DNA of 64,000 bases from assembly GCF_000172175.1 (NCBI RefSeq), contig NZ_ABJL02000008.1:2046001-2110000 (forward strand), read 5' to 3'. Positions 16,865 through 25,569 of this stretch are shown in pieces. Made by a program: the position numbers and the translations under genes. The notes beneath the pieces were generated by a model, which was not told the DNA's origin, made no database searches, and saw nothing but the letters and a program-made list of their open reading frames with translations. Each line of letters starts with the position of its first letter. The stretch's first letter is position 1. This DNA comes from Bacteroides intestinalis DSM 17393 (GTDB lineage Bacteria > Bacteroidota > Bacteroidia > Bacteroidales > Bacteroidaceae).

Positions 16865-18025
16865 TTACCGATTATCATTTTTAAATAAAACAGGTACAGT
16901 CCAAACGGAGTTGTGATATTCACCTTTCCCGTAATAATTGATGGTAGGAGTCCACCGTGGCATACCTTTTATGATTTGCAATACTTGCTTATCCCATTCA
17001 GGTATGCCACAACTTCGTAAGGTTTCTACCTTTATTATTTCTCCGTAAGAATCAATTCGTATCGTATAAATCCCTTTGGCTTCTTTTTTGCCGTTCAATA
17101 GCTTGGGGTCGTATGTTAGGCGTTCATTGATGTAGTTGGTAACTGCATACGGATTTGCTTTTTCAAAATAAGACACAGTTTCCCATTCCACAAAACTTTG
17201 TTTCAATTCTTCCTCTGCAATGCTGTCCGATTTTACTCTATCTCTATAATGTTGTGGTAAGAATGGTACATATACTGTATGGAAGCATTCTATTCGTTTA
17301 CCGTTCTTATCCCTGCAAGGCAGACAGTGTGGAAGTTCTTTTGTTAATCTAATTATTTCTTTGTCAAACTCTTTATGGATAGTAGTCAGAATATTGATTT
17401 CACGAGGTAAACCCAGTGTGTCGATGGAAAACATCACAACAGAATGACCTGCCACATTCTTTTTCAGTAACTCTTTGGGGTATTTCATTTGAGAAACGAA
17501 ATACTTTTCCAAGTCATAATCCCATACAGCCCATCGGGGATATTCTTTGATAGCCTGAGTTTTATTGATAGGAGCAGTACCCTTGTTCCAAATATCTTCT
17601 TTGCGCCAAATACTATCCAATCGTTTTTCGTTCTCTCGTAGCCCTTGAATACTGTTATCTGTTGTACATCTGACAGGCGCAACTCCGATTGTCAAACTTT
17701 CCGGTAGATAAAGGAATGTCAGAGTACTATCTGTAAGTTCTTGAATGATACAATTTTTACCCGATTCAAAAACTTTGATAGTATCTCCATGCAAAGAATA
17801 GGAATAAAATGTTTTGGTTTGTTTTTCATCATATAGAAACGTAGTTCTCCATCCGGCACTACGAAATTCCATTTCCATTGCATATTGTTTGTCTTTAGGA
17901 AGTTGCACTTTCCATATTTTGTTCTCTAATAAAGCAGACATATCTGCACAATTCTTGTCTTGTGCTAAAAGTGGGCTGACAAGATTGAAAGAAAATATAA
18001 ATAATATGGGTAGAAAATGTTTCAT
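16865..18025 (-). CDS. Exported protein with two TonB-C-like domains (IME cargo)
   Basis: 386 aa with a signal peptide (MKHFLPILFIFSFNLVSPLLAQ). After a lipocalin-like or beta-rich segment (about 30-120) come two regions with the TonB C-terminal pattern: YPKELLKKNVAGHSVVMFSI with a following DTLG (about 200-280) and YDPKLLNGKKEAKGIYTIRI onward (about 310-385). A membrane anchor and proline-rich linker, which real TonB proteins have, are missing. It is thus a periplasmic TonB-C repeat protein, not an energy transducer. Cargo of the IME, more AT-rich than the mob genes. A role in blocking or decoying TonB-dependent receptors is a speculation. Confidence 0.7.
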   Translation of the reverse strand: MKHFLPILFIFSFNLVSPLLAQDKNCADMSALLENKIWKVQLPKDKQYAMEMEFRSAGWRTTFLYDEKQTKTFYSYSLHGDTIKVFESGKNCIIQELTDSTLTFLYLPESLTIGVAPVRCTTDNSIQGLRENEKRLDSIWRKEDIWNKGTAPINKTQAIKEYPRWAVWDYDLEKYFVSQMKYPKELLKKNVAGHSVVMFSIDTLGLPREINILTTIHKEFDKEIIRLTKELPHCLPCRDKNGKRIECFHTVYVPFLPQHYRDRVKSDSIAEEELKQSFVEWETVSYFEKANPYAVTNYINERLTYDPKLLNGKKEAKGIYTIRIDSYGEIIKVETLRSCGIPEWDKQVLQIIKGMPRWTPTINYYGKGEYHNSVWTVPVLFKNDNR

Positions 18026-18228
18026 AACCAGTTATATAAACAACACTCAAATATAGGGAAAGTTAATAATAGAACAGCTTGTTAAGCTATTTTTTTCTTA
18101 TTAAGTTTGAACAAATTAACTTTTAATATTCAAGAAAAGGCTTTCCTATACATTGCAAGTTTAGTTTATCCCTTTGTCTATATATCCAAAACGAACTAAA
18201 CCTACTTTTATAGACAGCAAAATATATA

Positions 18229-18269
18229 TACAGGCGAAAAGAAAAACAGTATTCTTCTTTTCGCCTGTA
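18229..18269. terminator. Strong hairpin near IME right end
   Basis: Perfect 15-bp stem TACAGGCGAAAAGAA / TTCTTTTCGCCTGTA with an 11-nt loop. No gene ends nearby in plus orientation, so it may insulate the cargo operon from transcription entering from traG, or act in recombination. Confidence 0.55.
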
Positions 18270-18374
18270 TCATGTCTATTTTTCACTGAAAAACGAGGGA
18301 AAACAGATATAAAAACATCTCCTACCACATTTACCCATTAACAACAAATATCCTTTTCTGTTTTCTTATAACCA

Positions 18375-18399
18375 CTCTATTTGTATGCAAATTGCATGT
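18375..18399 (+). repeat. IME right subterminal repeat
   Basis: CTCTATTTGTATGCAAATTG then CATGT; direct copy of 9784-9810 with small changes. The core ATGCAAATTGCAT is itself a palindrome. Confidence 0.6.
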
Positions 18400-18488
18400 T
18401 TGTAAAATGTTAATATTGATATATCCTACGCTATAAATCCATGATATTCAGTATTAAATAGATAGAAAATTATACACATTAATTATAG

Positions 18489-18501
18489 CCAACCGCAACA
18501 A
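18489..18501 (+). repeat. IME right attachment core
   Basis: CCAACCGCAACAA, in the traG frame Asn-Arg-Asn-Lys. Partner of 9659-9671. Confidence 0.8.
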
Positions 18502-19684
18502 GTTCATACTTGGGCCAAGTGGTAGCGGTAAGTCATTCTTCACCAACCACATGGTGCGCCAGTATTACGAACAAAATGCGCACGTGCTATTAGTCGATAC
18601 CGGAAACAGTTATTTGGGGCTGTGTGAAATGATAAACCGGAAAACGCACGGGGAAGATGGGATATATTTCACCTATACCACTGAAAACCCGATAGCGTTC
18701 AATCCTTTCTATGTGGAAGATGGGGTATTTGATATTGAAAAGAAAGAGAGTATCAAAACGCTTATCCTAACCTTATGGAAAAGGGATGATGAAGCACCCA
18801 CACGGGCGGAAGAAGTGGCTTTGTCGAACGCTGTAAGTTCCTATATCGAACTGATTACTAAAGACAGTTCGGTTACTCCCTGCTTTAATACGTTCTACGA
18901 GTATGTGAAAACCGATTACCGGGAACACCTGCAAGAAAAGAACGTCCGGGAAAAGGATTTCGATATAGATAACTTCCTGAATGTATTAGAACCTTACTAC
19001 AAAGGGGGCGAATACGACTACCTGCTGAACTCCGACAAGGAGCTTGATTTGTTACATAAACGCTTCATTGTCTTTGAGTTGGATAATATCAAAGACCACA
19101 AAATTTTATTCCCGATTACTACGATTATCATCATGGAAGTGTTCATTAACAAAATGCGTAAACTAAAGGGTATCAGGAAATTAATATTGATAGAAGAAGC
19201 GTGGAAAGCGATTGCATCGGCAAACATGGCGGATTACATCAAGTACCTCTATAAAACCGTCAGAAAGTATTTCGGCGAAGCGATTGTAGTTACACAGGAA
19301 GTGGAAGATATTATTTCCTCACCCATTGTAAAAGAGAGCATTATAAACAATTCGGATTGCAAAATCTTGCTCGACCAACGGAAGTACCTTAATAAATTCG
19401 ACAGCATACAGAACCTTTTGGGACTGACCGATAAGGAACGTTCACAGGTGCTTTCCATCAACCTTGCCAATCATCCGAACCGGAAATACAAGGAAGTTTG
19501 GATAGGCTTAGGCGGCACACAGTCAGCCGTTTATGCGACAGAAGTAAGTTTGGACGAATATTTTACATACACAACGGAAGAAACGGAAAAGATGGAACTT
19601 TTCGCCTTGTCCGAAAAGTTAGGTGGCAACCTCGAACTTGCCATCAAACGGCTTGCCGAAAGCAAGCGCAATCCCGAAAAATAA
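18491..19684 (+). pseudogene. traG: traG 3' part: catalytic half of the conjugation ATPase
   Basis: The VirB4-type catalytic half (about 397 aa). It begins NRNKFILGPSGSGKSFFTNH, with Walker A (GPSGSGKS) just after the IME junction, and includes the Walker B-like motif IRKLILIEEAWKAIA and conserved VVTQEVEDI. The first ATG is at 18551, downstream of Walker A, and a stop lies in frame upstream inside the IME; a product made from here would lack the P-loop and be inactive. Downstream tra genes may still be transcribed from inside the IME or not at all. The sequence is otherwise intact. Confidence 0.93.
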
Positions 19685-19712
19685 TCAATTAACAATTTAA
19701 TAATCAATCAGT

Positions 19713-20069
19713 ATGAAACATTTAAAAATCCTGTTTCCGGTGCTGTTATGCACCTTGCTACTGGGGCTTTCCTCCTATAAGGAAACGAACGCCGACCGTC
19801 TTAGGGCGATGCGTGGCGACTGGGAAAGCGTGAAAAACCGTCCGGCGTTTACCCTTTTTGAGGAAAACGGGCATTACCGGGTAACGACCTATCGAAAGAC
19901 CTATCGGGGGACTATCCAAACGGAAAGCTATCAGATTTCAGAACAGGATGGAAACCTGTTCATCGAAACGGGGCTTTCCGTCTTGCTGACCTACGACAAA
20001 GAGAACGACCGGATTCTTCTTTCACCCGGTGGAGAATACAAACGGAGTAAACAACCAATAAAGAAATAA
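19713..20069 (+). CDS. DUF3876-type exported protein
   Basis: 118 aa with a lipoprotein-like or cleaved signal (MKHLKILFPVLLCTLLLGLSS; no clear lipobox Cys). The rest is a small beta-rich domain with the pattern RGDWESVKNRPAFTLFEENG, as in DUF3876 proteins of Bacteroides conjugative transposons. It lies between traG and traI, the slot of traH in CTnDOT. Probably periplasmic; function unknown. Confidence 0.75.
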   Translation: MKHLKILFPVLLCTLLLGLSSYKETNADRLRAMRGDWESVKNRPAFTLFEENGHYRVTTYRKTYRGTIQTESYQISEQDGNLFIETGLSVLLTYDKENDRILLSPGGEYKRSKQPIKK

Positions 20070-20073
20070 GCGT

Positions 20074-20703
20074 ATGAGAACAAAGATTATAATGCTGCTC
20101 GTAGTATGCAGCCTGTTTACCGGAAAGGTAAGCGCACAGTGGGTGGTGAGTGACCCCGGCAATTTGGCGCAAGGGATTATCAATGCGTCAAAAAATATCG
20201 TGCAGACATCATCCACCGCACAGAATATGATAAAGAATTTTCAGGAAACGGTAAAGATTTACCAACAAGGTAAGGAATACTATGACAGGCTTAAATCAGT
20301 GCATAACCTTGTCAAAGATGCCCGCAAGGTGCAAAAGTCCATCCTGCTTATCGGAGAGATTTCCGACATCTATGTGAACAGTTTTCAGAAGATGCTTTCG
20401 GATGAAAACTACACGCCGGACGAACTTTCCGCCATTGCCTACGGCTATACCCAACTGTTGCAGGAAAGTTCCGATGTGCTGGAAGAAATGAAAAGCGTGG
20501 TGAACATCAACGGGCTTTCTATGTCGGATAAGGAACGGATGGACGTTATCGACCGGACGTATAACGCCATCAGGAACTACCGGGATTTGGTGAGTTACTA
20601 TACCCGCAAGAATATTTCTGTTTCCTACCTGCGGACGAAAAAGAAAAAGGACACCGACCGGGTAATGGCTCTTTACGGCTCGGCGGATGAACGTTACTGG
20701 TAA
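20074..20703 (+). CDS. traI: TraI (DUF4141), periplasmic VirB5-like protein
   Basis: 209 aa, 4 bp after the previous gene. Signal peptide MRTKIIMLLVVCSLFTGKVSAQ, then a largely helical body with long amphipathic helices (about 35-170). This is the DUF4141 family. Size, export and position between the VirB4-like and VirB6-like proteins resemble VirB5, the minor pilus component; this equivalence is by order and topology. Confidence 0.87.
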   Translation: MRTKIIMLLVVCSLFTGKVSAQWVVSDPGNLAQGIINASKNIVQTSSTAQNMIKNFQETVKIYQQGKEYYDRLKSVHNLVKDARKVQKSILLIGEISDIYVNSFQKMLSDENYTPDELSAIAYGYTQLLQESSDVLEEMKSVVNINGLSMSDKERMDVIDRTYNAIRNYRDLVSYYTRKNISVSYLRTKKKKDTDRVMALYGSADERYW

Positions 20704-20722
20704 CTTCTAATAAATCAAAGAT

Positions 20723-21748
20723 ATGTTATTAGCTATCGAATTTGATAACCTGCATCAAATACTCCGTAGTTTATATACGGATATGATGCCTTTATGCGGG
20801 AACATGGCGGGGGTAGCCAAAGGAATAGCGGGACTGGGCGCATTGTTCTATGTGGCTGCCAAAGTATGGCAGTCGCTCGCCAGTGCCGAACCGATAGACG
20901 TTTACCCTTTGCTCCGTCCCTTTGTGATTGGCTTCTGTATTATGTTCTTCCCCACGTTCGTACTGGGTACGATTAACAGCGTGATGTCACCCGTAGTCAA
21001 GGGGTGTAACAATATGCTCGAAACGCAAACTTTCGATATGAACGCCTACCGGGAACAAAAGGACAAGCTGGAATATGAAGCGATGGTGCGTAATCCGGAA
21101 ACGGCTTACCTTGTTTCGGATGAAGCGTTTGATAAACAGATAGACGAACTGGGGTGGTCTGCCAAAGATATTGCCACAATGGGCGGTATGTACATGGATA
21201 GGGCAGCCCACAATATCAAGCAATCCGTCCGGGACTGGTTCAGGGAACTTTTGGAACTGCTCTTTCAATCGGCAGCCCTTGTGATAGACACTATCCGAAC
21301 ATTTTTCCTTATCGTACTGGCGATACTGGGTCCGATAGCCTTTGCCATCAGCGTGTATGATGGCTTTCAGGCGACACTGACCCAATGGATAACAAGGTAC
21401 ATTTCCGTTTACCTGTGGCTGCCTGTTTCAGACCTGTTCAGTTCGATTCTTGCCCGAATACAGGTGCTTATGCTCCAAAAGGATATTCAGGAACTATCAG
21501 ACCCCAATTTTATACCGGACGGAAGTAATAGCGTGTACATAATTTTTATGATAATCGGCATCATCGGTTACTTCACCATCCCCACCGTATCGAACTGGAT
21601 TATTCAGGCGGGCGGAATGGGTAACATGAGCCGGAACATAAACAGTGCAGCTAATAAAACAGGTAGCGGAGTGGGTGCGGTAGCCGGAGCAGCAACCGGG
21701 AACGCTGGCGGCAGGGTCGGCGGTAAACTAATCAAAGGTAATCAATAA
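20723..21748 (+). CDS. traJ: TraJ, polytopic VirB6-like channel protein
   Basis: 341 aa. Several hydrophobic segments (about residues 30-50, 65-90, 180-215, 215-240 and 270-300) give the multi-pass topology of VirB6-type inner-membrane channel proteins. The C-terminus is glycine/alanine-rich (GVGAVAGAATGNAGGRVGG). The Bacteroides TraJ family has this length. It follows traI by 19 bp in the operon. Confidence 0.9.
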   Translation: MLLAIEFDNLHQILRSLYTDMMPLCGNMAGVAKGIAGLGALFYVAAKVWQSLASAEPIDVYPLLRPFVIGFCIMFFPTFVLGTINSVMSPVVKGCNNMLETQTFDMNAYREQKDKLEYEAMVRNPETAYLVSDEAFDKQIDELGWSAKDIATMGGMYMDRAAHNIKQSVRDWFRELLELLFQSAALVIDTIRTFFLIVLAILGPIAFAISVYDGFQATLTQWITRYISVYLWLPVSDLFSSILARIQVLMLQKDIQELSDPNFIPDGSNSVYIIFMIIGIIGYFTIPTVSNWIIQAGGMGNMSRNINSAANKTGSGVGAVAGAATGNAGGRVGGKLIKGNQ

Positions 21749-21760
21749 ATAAAAATCAAG

Positions 21761-22384
21761 ATGGAATTTAAAAGTTTAAAGAACATTGAAACCAGTTTCA
21801 GACAGATACGTCTTTTCGGTATCGTGTTTGTCGTTATGTGTACCCTGATAACAGGTTATGCCGTTTGGAACTCCTACACGTTTGCCGAAGCGCAACGGCA
21901 GAAGATTTATGTGCTGGACGGCGGTAAGTCGTTGATGCTTGCGCTTTCGCAAGACCTCTCGCAAAACCGTCCGGTCGAAGCAAGGGAACACGTGAAGCGT
22001 TTTCACGAACTCTTTTTCACGTTGTCACCGGATAAGAACGCTATCGAAAGCAATATCAAACGGTCGCTGTTCCTCGCTGACAAGAGCGCATTCAATTATT
22101 ACCGTGACCTCTCGGAAAAGGGATATTATAACCGTATAATCTCCGGTAACATCAGCCAGACCATACGGATAGACAGTGTTTCTTGCAATTTCGATGTGTA
22201 CCCGTATGCGGTGGCTACCTATGCCCGGCAAATGATTATCCGTGAAAGCAGCGTGACGGAAAGAAGCCTTGTCACCCGTTGCCGGTTATTAAATGCCGTT
22301 AGAAGTGACAATAACCCGCACGGCTTTATCATGGAAAGTTTCGAGATAACGGAAAACAAGGACTTGAACACGATAAAGCGGTAA
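21761..22384 (+). CDS. traK: TraK, VirB8-like protein
   Basis: 207 aa. An N-terminal cytoplasmic stretch, one membrane helix (IRLFGIVFVVMCTLITGYAV, about residues 16-36), then a periplasmic domain of about 165 residues with mixed helix and strand, as in VirB8 assembly factors. The conserved TraK family start MEFKSLKNIETSFRQIR is present. It lies between TraJ and TraL as in CTnDOT. Confidence 0.92.
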   Translation: MEFKSLKNIETSFRQIRLFGIVFVVMCTLITGYAVWNSYTFAEAQRQKIYVLDGGKSLMLALSQDLSQNRPVEAREHVKRFHELFFTLSPDKNAIESNIKRSLFLADKSAFNYYRDLSEKGYYNRIISGNISQTIRIDSVSCNFDVYPYAVATYARQMIIRESSVTERSLVTRCRLLNAVRSDNNPHGFIMESFEITENKDLNTIKR

Positions 22385-22387
22385 GCC

Positions 22388-22693
22388 ATGATACGGAAAA
22401 TACTCTCTCCGGTTAATCAGGCGATTACCCATGTACAGGACTGGGCGGATGAAAAACTCCGCCACCTGTGCGGGCGCATGACACCGGAAATAAGGCTGGC
22501 GGTAATCCTGCTTATGCTCCTGTTCTTCGGCGGGCTATCCATCTACTTTACGGTATCATCCATTTACCGGATAGGCAAAGAGGATGGCGAAACCATACGG
22601 ATAGAACATATTAGGCAGCTACAACTTCAAAGTAAAGACAGTACGAACATTTTTAATCAGTCAGACAATGGAAGAAAAAGAAGTGAAGAATGA
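22388..22693 (+). CDS. traL: TraL (DUF3989)
   Basis: 101 aa, 3 bp after traK. One hydrophobic segment in the middle (LAVILLMLLFFGGLSIYFTV, about 37-56) and basic N-terminus. DUF3989 family, inner-membrane, function unknown; always placed before traM. Its 3' end overlaps the traM start by 26 nt. Confidence 0.88.
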   Translation: MIRKILSPVNQAITHVQDWADEKLRHLCGRMTPEIRLAVILLMLLFFGGLSIYFTVSSIYRIGKEDGETIRIEHIRQLQLQSKDSTNIFNQSDNGRKRSEE

Positions 22694-24020
22694 AGTTCCC
22701 GTACCGGAAACGGACAGGAAAAAAGAAGAAAAGGGAAAAAAGGAACTGACCTCACAGCAGATACAGCAGCGAAAGAAGATGCTGGTTTACCCGCTTATGG
22801 GACTGGTTTTCTTGGGGGCTATGTACCTGATTTTTGCACCGTCCGAAAAGGACGAAACAAAGGTAGAAAGCGTGGGCGGCTTTAACGCCGACATTCCGCA
22901 ACCCAAAGGGGACGGGATAATCAGCGATAAAAAGGCAGCCTACGAACAGGAACAGATGGAGAACAAACAGGCGGACAAGATGCGCTCCTTACAGGATTTT
23001 GCCTTTTCGCTCGGAGAGGAAAACGGGAACGGGGAAGATTTGACCCTGATAGATGATGCTCCGGCGGAAAAGCCGAAAAACGCCGTGATTGACTTCGGGG
23101 CGGGTGCGCCGAACAATAGCCGTTCCTCTATCCAGTCTTCGGCGGCAGCTTACCGGGATATGAACCGTCAGTTAGGCAGTTTCTACGAAACGCCGAAAGA
23201 GGACAAGGAAAAAGAGGAACTGAAACGTCAGGTGGAAGAACTCACTGCCCGGCTCAATGCGAAAGAAAACGGTGCGAGCAGCATGGATGAACAGGTGGCT
23301 CTTATGGAAAAGTCATACGAACTGGCGGCAAAGTATATGAACGGCGGACAGCAGGAACAAGTAGCGCAAGTGATACCTACCGCACCCATTCAGGAAAAAG
23401 GAAGTACCACTTCTGTAAAGGCGGTATCGGACAGGACGGTTTCAGGATTGCAGCAACCTATGAGCAACAGCGAATTTATTACCGAATACAGCAAGCCACG
23501 CAATTACGGATTTAACACGGCGGTCGGCAACAGCTATTCGATGGGAAAGAACACTATCCGGGCGTGTGTGCATAACGACCAAACACTTATGGACGGGCAG
23601 ACCGTCAAGCTCCGGTTGTTAGAACCGTTACAGGCGGGTAATGTGATTGTCCCCAAAAACAGCCTTGTTTCAGGAAGTGCCAAAGTGCAGGGGGAACGGC
23701 TCGACATATTGGTGTCCTCGCTTGAATATGCGGGTAATATCATTCCGGTGGAACTTGCCGTTTACGACAGTGACGGGCAGAAGGGGCTTTCCGTCCCCTC
23801 GTCACTGGAACAGGAAGCGGCAAAAGAAGCGATGGCGAATATCGGTGCGGGACTGGGTACGAGTATTTCCTTTGCGCAAAGTGCCGGGCAGCAGGTCGCA
23901 ATGGATATTACAAGGGGCTTGATGCAGGGCGGTTCGCAATACCTCACTAAGAAGTTCAGAACGGTAAAAGTACACCTGAAAGCAAACTATCAGGTGATGC
24001 TTTACGCCAAACAACAGTAA
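22668..24020 (+). CDS. traM: TraM, VirB10-like scaffold protein
   Basis: 450 aa. A short charged cytoplasmic N-terminus, one membrane helix (MLVYPLMGLVFLGAMYLIFA, about 39-58), a long polar linker with a coiled coil (about 165-220), and a C-terminal beta-rich domain (from about 280) with TVKLRLLEPLQAGNVIVPKN. This layout is that of VirB10-type proteins spanning both membranes, and matches the Bacteroides TraM family in length. Confidence 0.92.
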   Translation: MEEKEVKNEVPVPETDRKKEEKGKKELTSQQIQQRKKMLVYPLMGLVFLGAMYLIFAPSEKDETKVESVGGFNADIPQPKGDGIISDKKAAYEQEQMENKQADKMRSLQDFAFSLGEENGNGEDLTLIDDAPAEKPKNAVIDFGAGAPNNSRSSIQSSAAAYRDMNRQLGSFYETPKEDKEKEELKRQVEELTARLNAKENGASSMDEQVALMEKSYELAAKYMNGGQQEQVAQVIPTAPIQEKGSTTSVKAVSDRTVSGLQQPMSNSEFITEYSKPRNYGFNTAVGNSYSMGKNTIRACVHNDQTLMDGQTVKLRLLEPLQAGNVIVPKNSLVSGSAKVQGERLDILVSSLEYAGNIIPVELAVYDSDGQKGLSVPSSLEQEAAKEAMANIGAGLGTSISFAQSAGQQVAMDITRGLMQGGSQYLTKKFRTVKVHLKANYQVMLYAKQQ

Positions 24021-24052
24021 TTTATTTATCAACCACAAAAATTTCAATCCAA

Positions 24053-24961
24053 ATGAAAAAGTTAATGATTTTATTCGCTCTTGTTTTGGGAGTGGTTTCA
24101 GTGAAAGCACAAAGTAACGATTTGTATCAGGGCATTACAAAGAAACTGCCTTACCGCCAAATGGTGACACCTTACGGTGTACAGGTGACGTTTGCAAAAA
24201 CGGTACACATTATTTTCCCGTCTGCCGTGAAGTACGTGGATTTAGGGAGTAACTACATCATTGCCGGAAAAGCGGACGGGGCGGAAAATGTTGTCAGGGT
24301 TAAGGCTACGACAGAGGGCTTTCCCGGGGAAACCAATTTCTCCGTTATCTGTGAGGATGGCAGTTTTTATTCTTTCAATGCGAAGTACGCACATGAACCG
24401 GAAATGCTCAACATTGAAATGAAAGATTTCTTGGAAAATGAGGACACAACGGATTTCAGCCATACCCGGATGAATATCTATTTCCGGGAATTAGGTAACG
24501 AAAGCCCGCTTTTGGTAAAGCTGATTATGCAGTCCATCTACAAGAACAATGACCGGGAAATAAAGCATTTGGGATGCAAGCGTTTTGGGGTGCAGTTCTT
24601 GGTGAAAGGCATTTATTCACATAACGGGCTTTTTTACATTCACACACAAACAAAGAACAATTCAAATGTTCCATTTGATACCGATTTTATCCGTTTCAAA
24701 ATTGTAGATAAGAAAGTAGCCAAAAGGACAGCTATTCAGGAAACGGTTATTGACCCGGTGCGGAGCTATAACGAAATACTGGTTATCGATGGCAAGAGTA
24801 CCGTCCGCACCGTGTACACCGTTCCACAGTTCACTATCCCTGACGATAAGATATTGGTTATTGAACTGGTGGAAAAGAACGGTGGTAGACACCAAACTAT
24901 CCGGGTGGAAAATTCGGATATAGTGGCTGCCAAAGTGATTAACGAACTTAAAATCAAATGA
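24053..24961 (+). CDS. traN: TraN (DUF4138), VirB9-like outer complex protein
   Basis: 302 aa with signal peptide MKKLMILFALVLGVVSVKAQ. The mature protein is beta-rich (VQVTFAKTVHIIFPSAVKYV near the N-terminus is the family signature). In Bacteroides transposons TraN follows TraM and corresponds by position and fold to VirB9, binding TraM in the outer-membrane core complex. The stop overlaps the traO start (ATGA). Confidence 0.92.
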   Translation: MKKLMILFALVLGVVSVKAQSNDLYQGITKKLPYRQMVTPYGVQVTFAKTVHIIFPSAVKYVDLGSNYIIAGKADGAENVVRVKATTEGFPGETNFSVICEDGSFYSFNAKYAHEPEMLNIEMKDFLENEDTTDFSHTRMNIYFRELGNESPLLVKLIMQSIYKNNDREIKHLGCKRFGVQFLVKGIYSHNGLFYIHTQTKNNSNVPFDTDFIRFKIVDKKVAKRTAIQETVIDPVRSYNEILVIDGKSTVRTVYTVPQFTIPDDKILVIELVEKNGGRHQTIRVENSDIVAAKVINELKIK

Positions 24962-25542
24962 ACATGAAAAGGATATGCTGTATTATATCCCTTTTTGTGC
25001 TGTGCCTGACTTTTAACCAGGCACACGCACAAGGATGTCTGCCGGGAATGAAAGGCTTGCAGGTCACGGGCGGCATGGCGGACGGTGTTCACTGGAACAG
25101 TAAAAGTGATTTCGCTTATTACTTCGGGGCTGCCATGAGTACCTATACCAAAAACGGGAACAGGTGGGTTATCGGCGGGGAATACCTCGAAAAGCATTAC
25201 CCCTACAAGGATTTGCAAATACCAGTCAGCCAGTTTACAGGTGAGGGCGGTTACTATCTAAATTTCCTTTCCGACCGGAAGAAAACCTTTTTTCTTTCGC
25301 TGGGATTGTCCGCACTTGCCGGGTATGAAACAAGCAACTGGGGCGATAAATTGCTACCCGATGGCTCTACCCTAACCGATAAGGACGGTTTTGTCTATGG
25401 TGGTGCGCTGACACTGGAACTGGAGAGTTATATTACTGACCGGGTAGTATTCCTGATTAACGCACGGGAAAGATGCCTGTTCGGTTCTTCCGTTGGTAAG
25501 TTCCACACACAGTTCGGTATCGGTCTAAAGATAATAATGTGA
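24958..25542 (+). CDS. traO: TraO, outer-membrane beta-barrel-like protein
   Basis: 194 aa with a signal peptide (ICCIISLFVLCLTFNQAHAQ). The mature part has alternating strands and many aromatic residues, and ends in a hydrophobic strand, as in small outer-membrane barrels (conjugal transfer TraO family). Starts in the traN stop region. Role in the channel is not known. Confidence 0.9.
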   Translation: MNMKRICCIISLFVLCLTFNQAHAQGCLPGMKGLQVTGGMADGVHWNSKSDFAYYFGAAMSTYTKNGNRWVIGGEYLEKHYPYKDLQIPVSQFTGEGGYYLNFLSDRKKTFFLSLGLSALAGYETSNWGDKLLPDGSTLTDKDGFVYGGALTLELESYITDRVVFLINARERCLFGSSVGKFHTQFGIGLKIIM

Positions 25543-25569
25543 TAAACTAACCTATTATATATAATATAT

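Larger units (their letters stand above)
18026..18488. other. Right terminal region of the IME (no gene)
   Basis: About 460 bp, AT-rich, no coding sequence seen. It holds the inverted repeat unit GTTTAGT / CGAACTAAAC (18159-18201), a strong hairpin (18229-18269) and the right subterminal repeat (18375-18399). The promoter of the minus-strand cargo operon must lie near 18030-18120. Confidence 0.6.
9659..18501. mobile_element. Integrative mobilizable element (IME) nested in traG
   Basis: About 8.8 kb bounded by matching 13-bp cores: CCAATCGTAATAA at 9659-9671 and CCAACCGCAACAA at 18489-18501. Gene content is int, two HTH genes, AAA ATPase, primase, MobC-like gene, relaxase, coiled-coil membrane protein, then two minus-strand genes. 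There are no channel genes, so the element must borrow the conjugation machinery of an ICE, like NBU-, Tn4555- or Tn4399-type elements of Bacteroides. It sits inside the very gene it would need from its host ICE. Subterminal direct repeats (9784-9810 and 18375-18399) lie about 115 to 125 bp inside each end. Confidence 0.93.
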
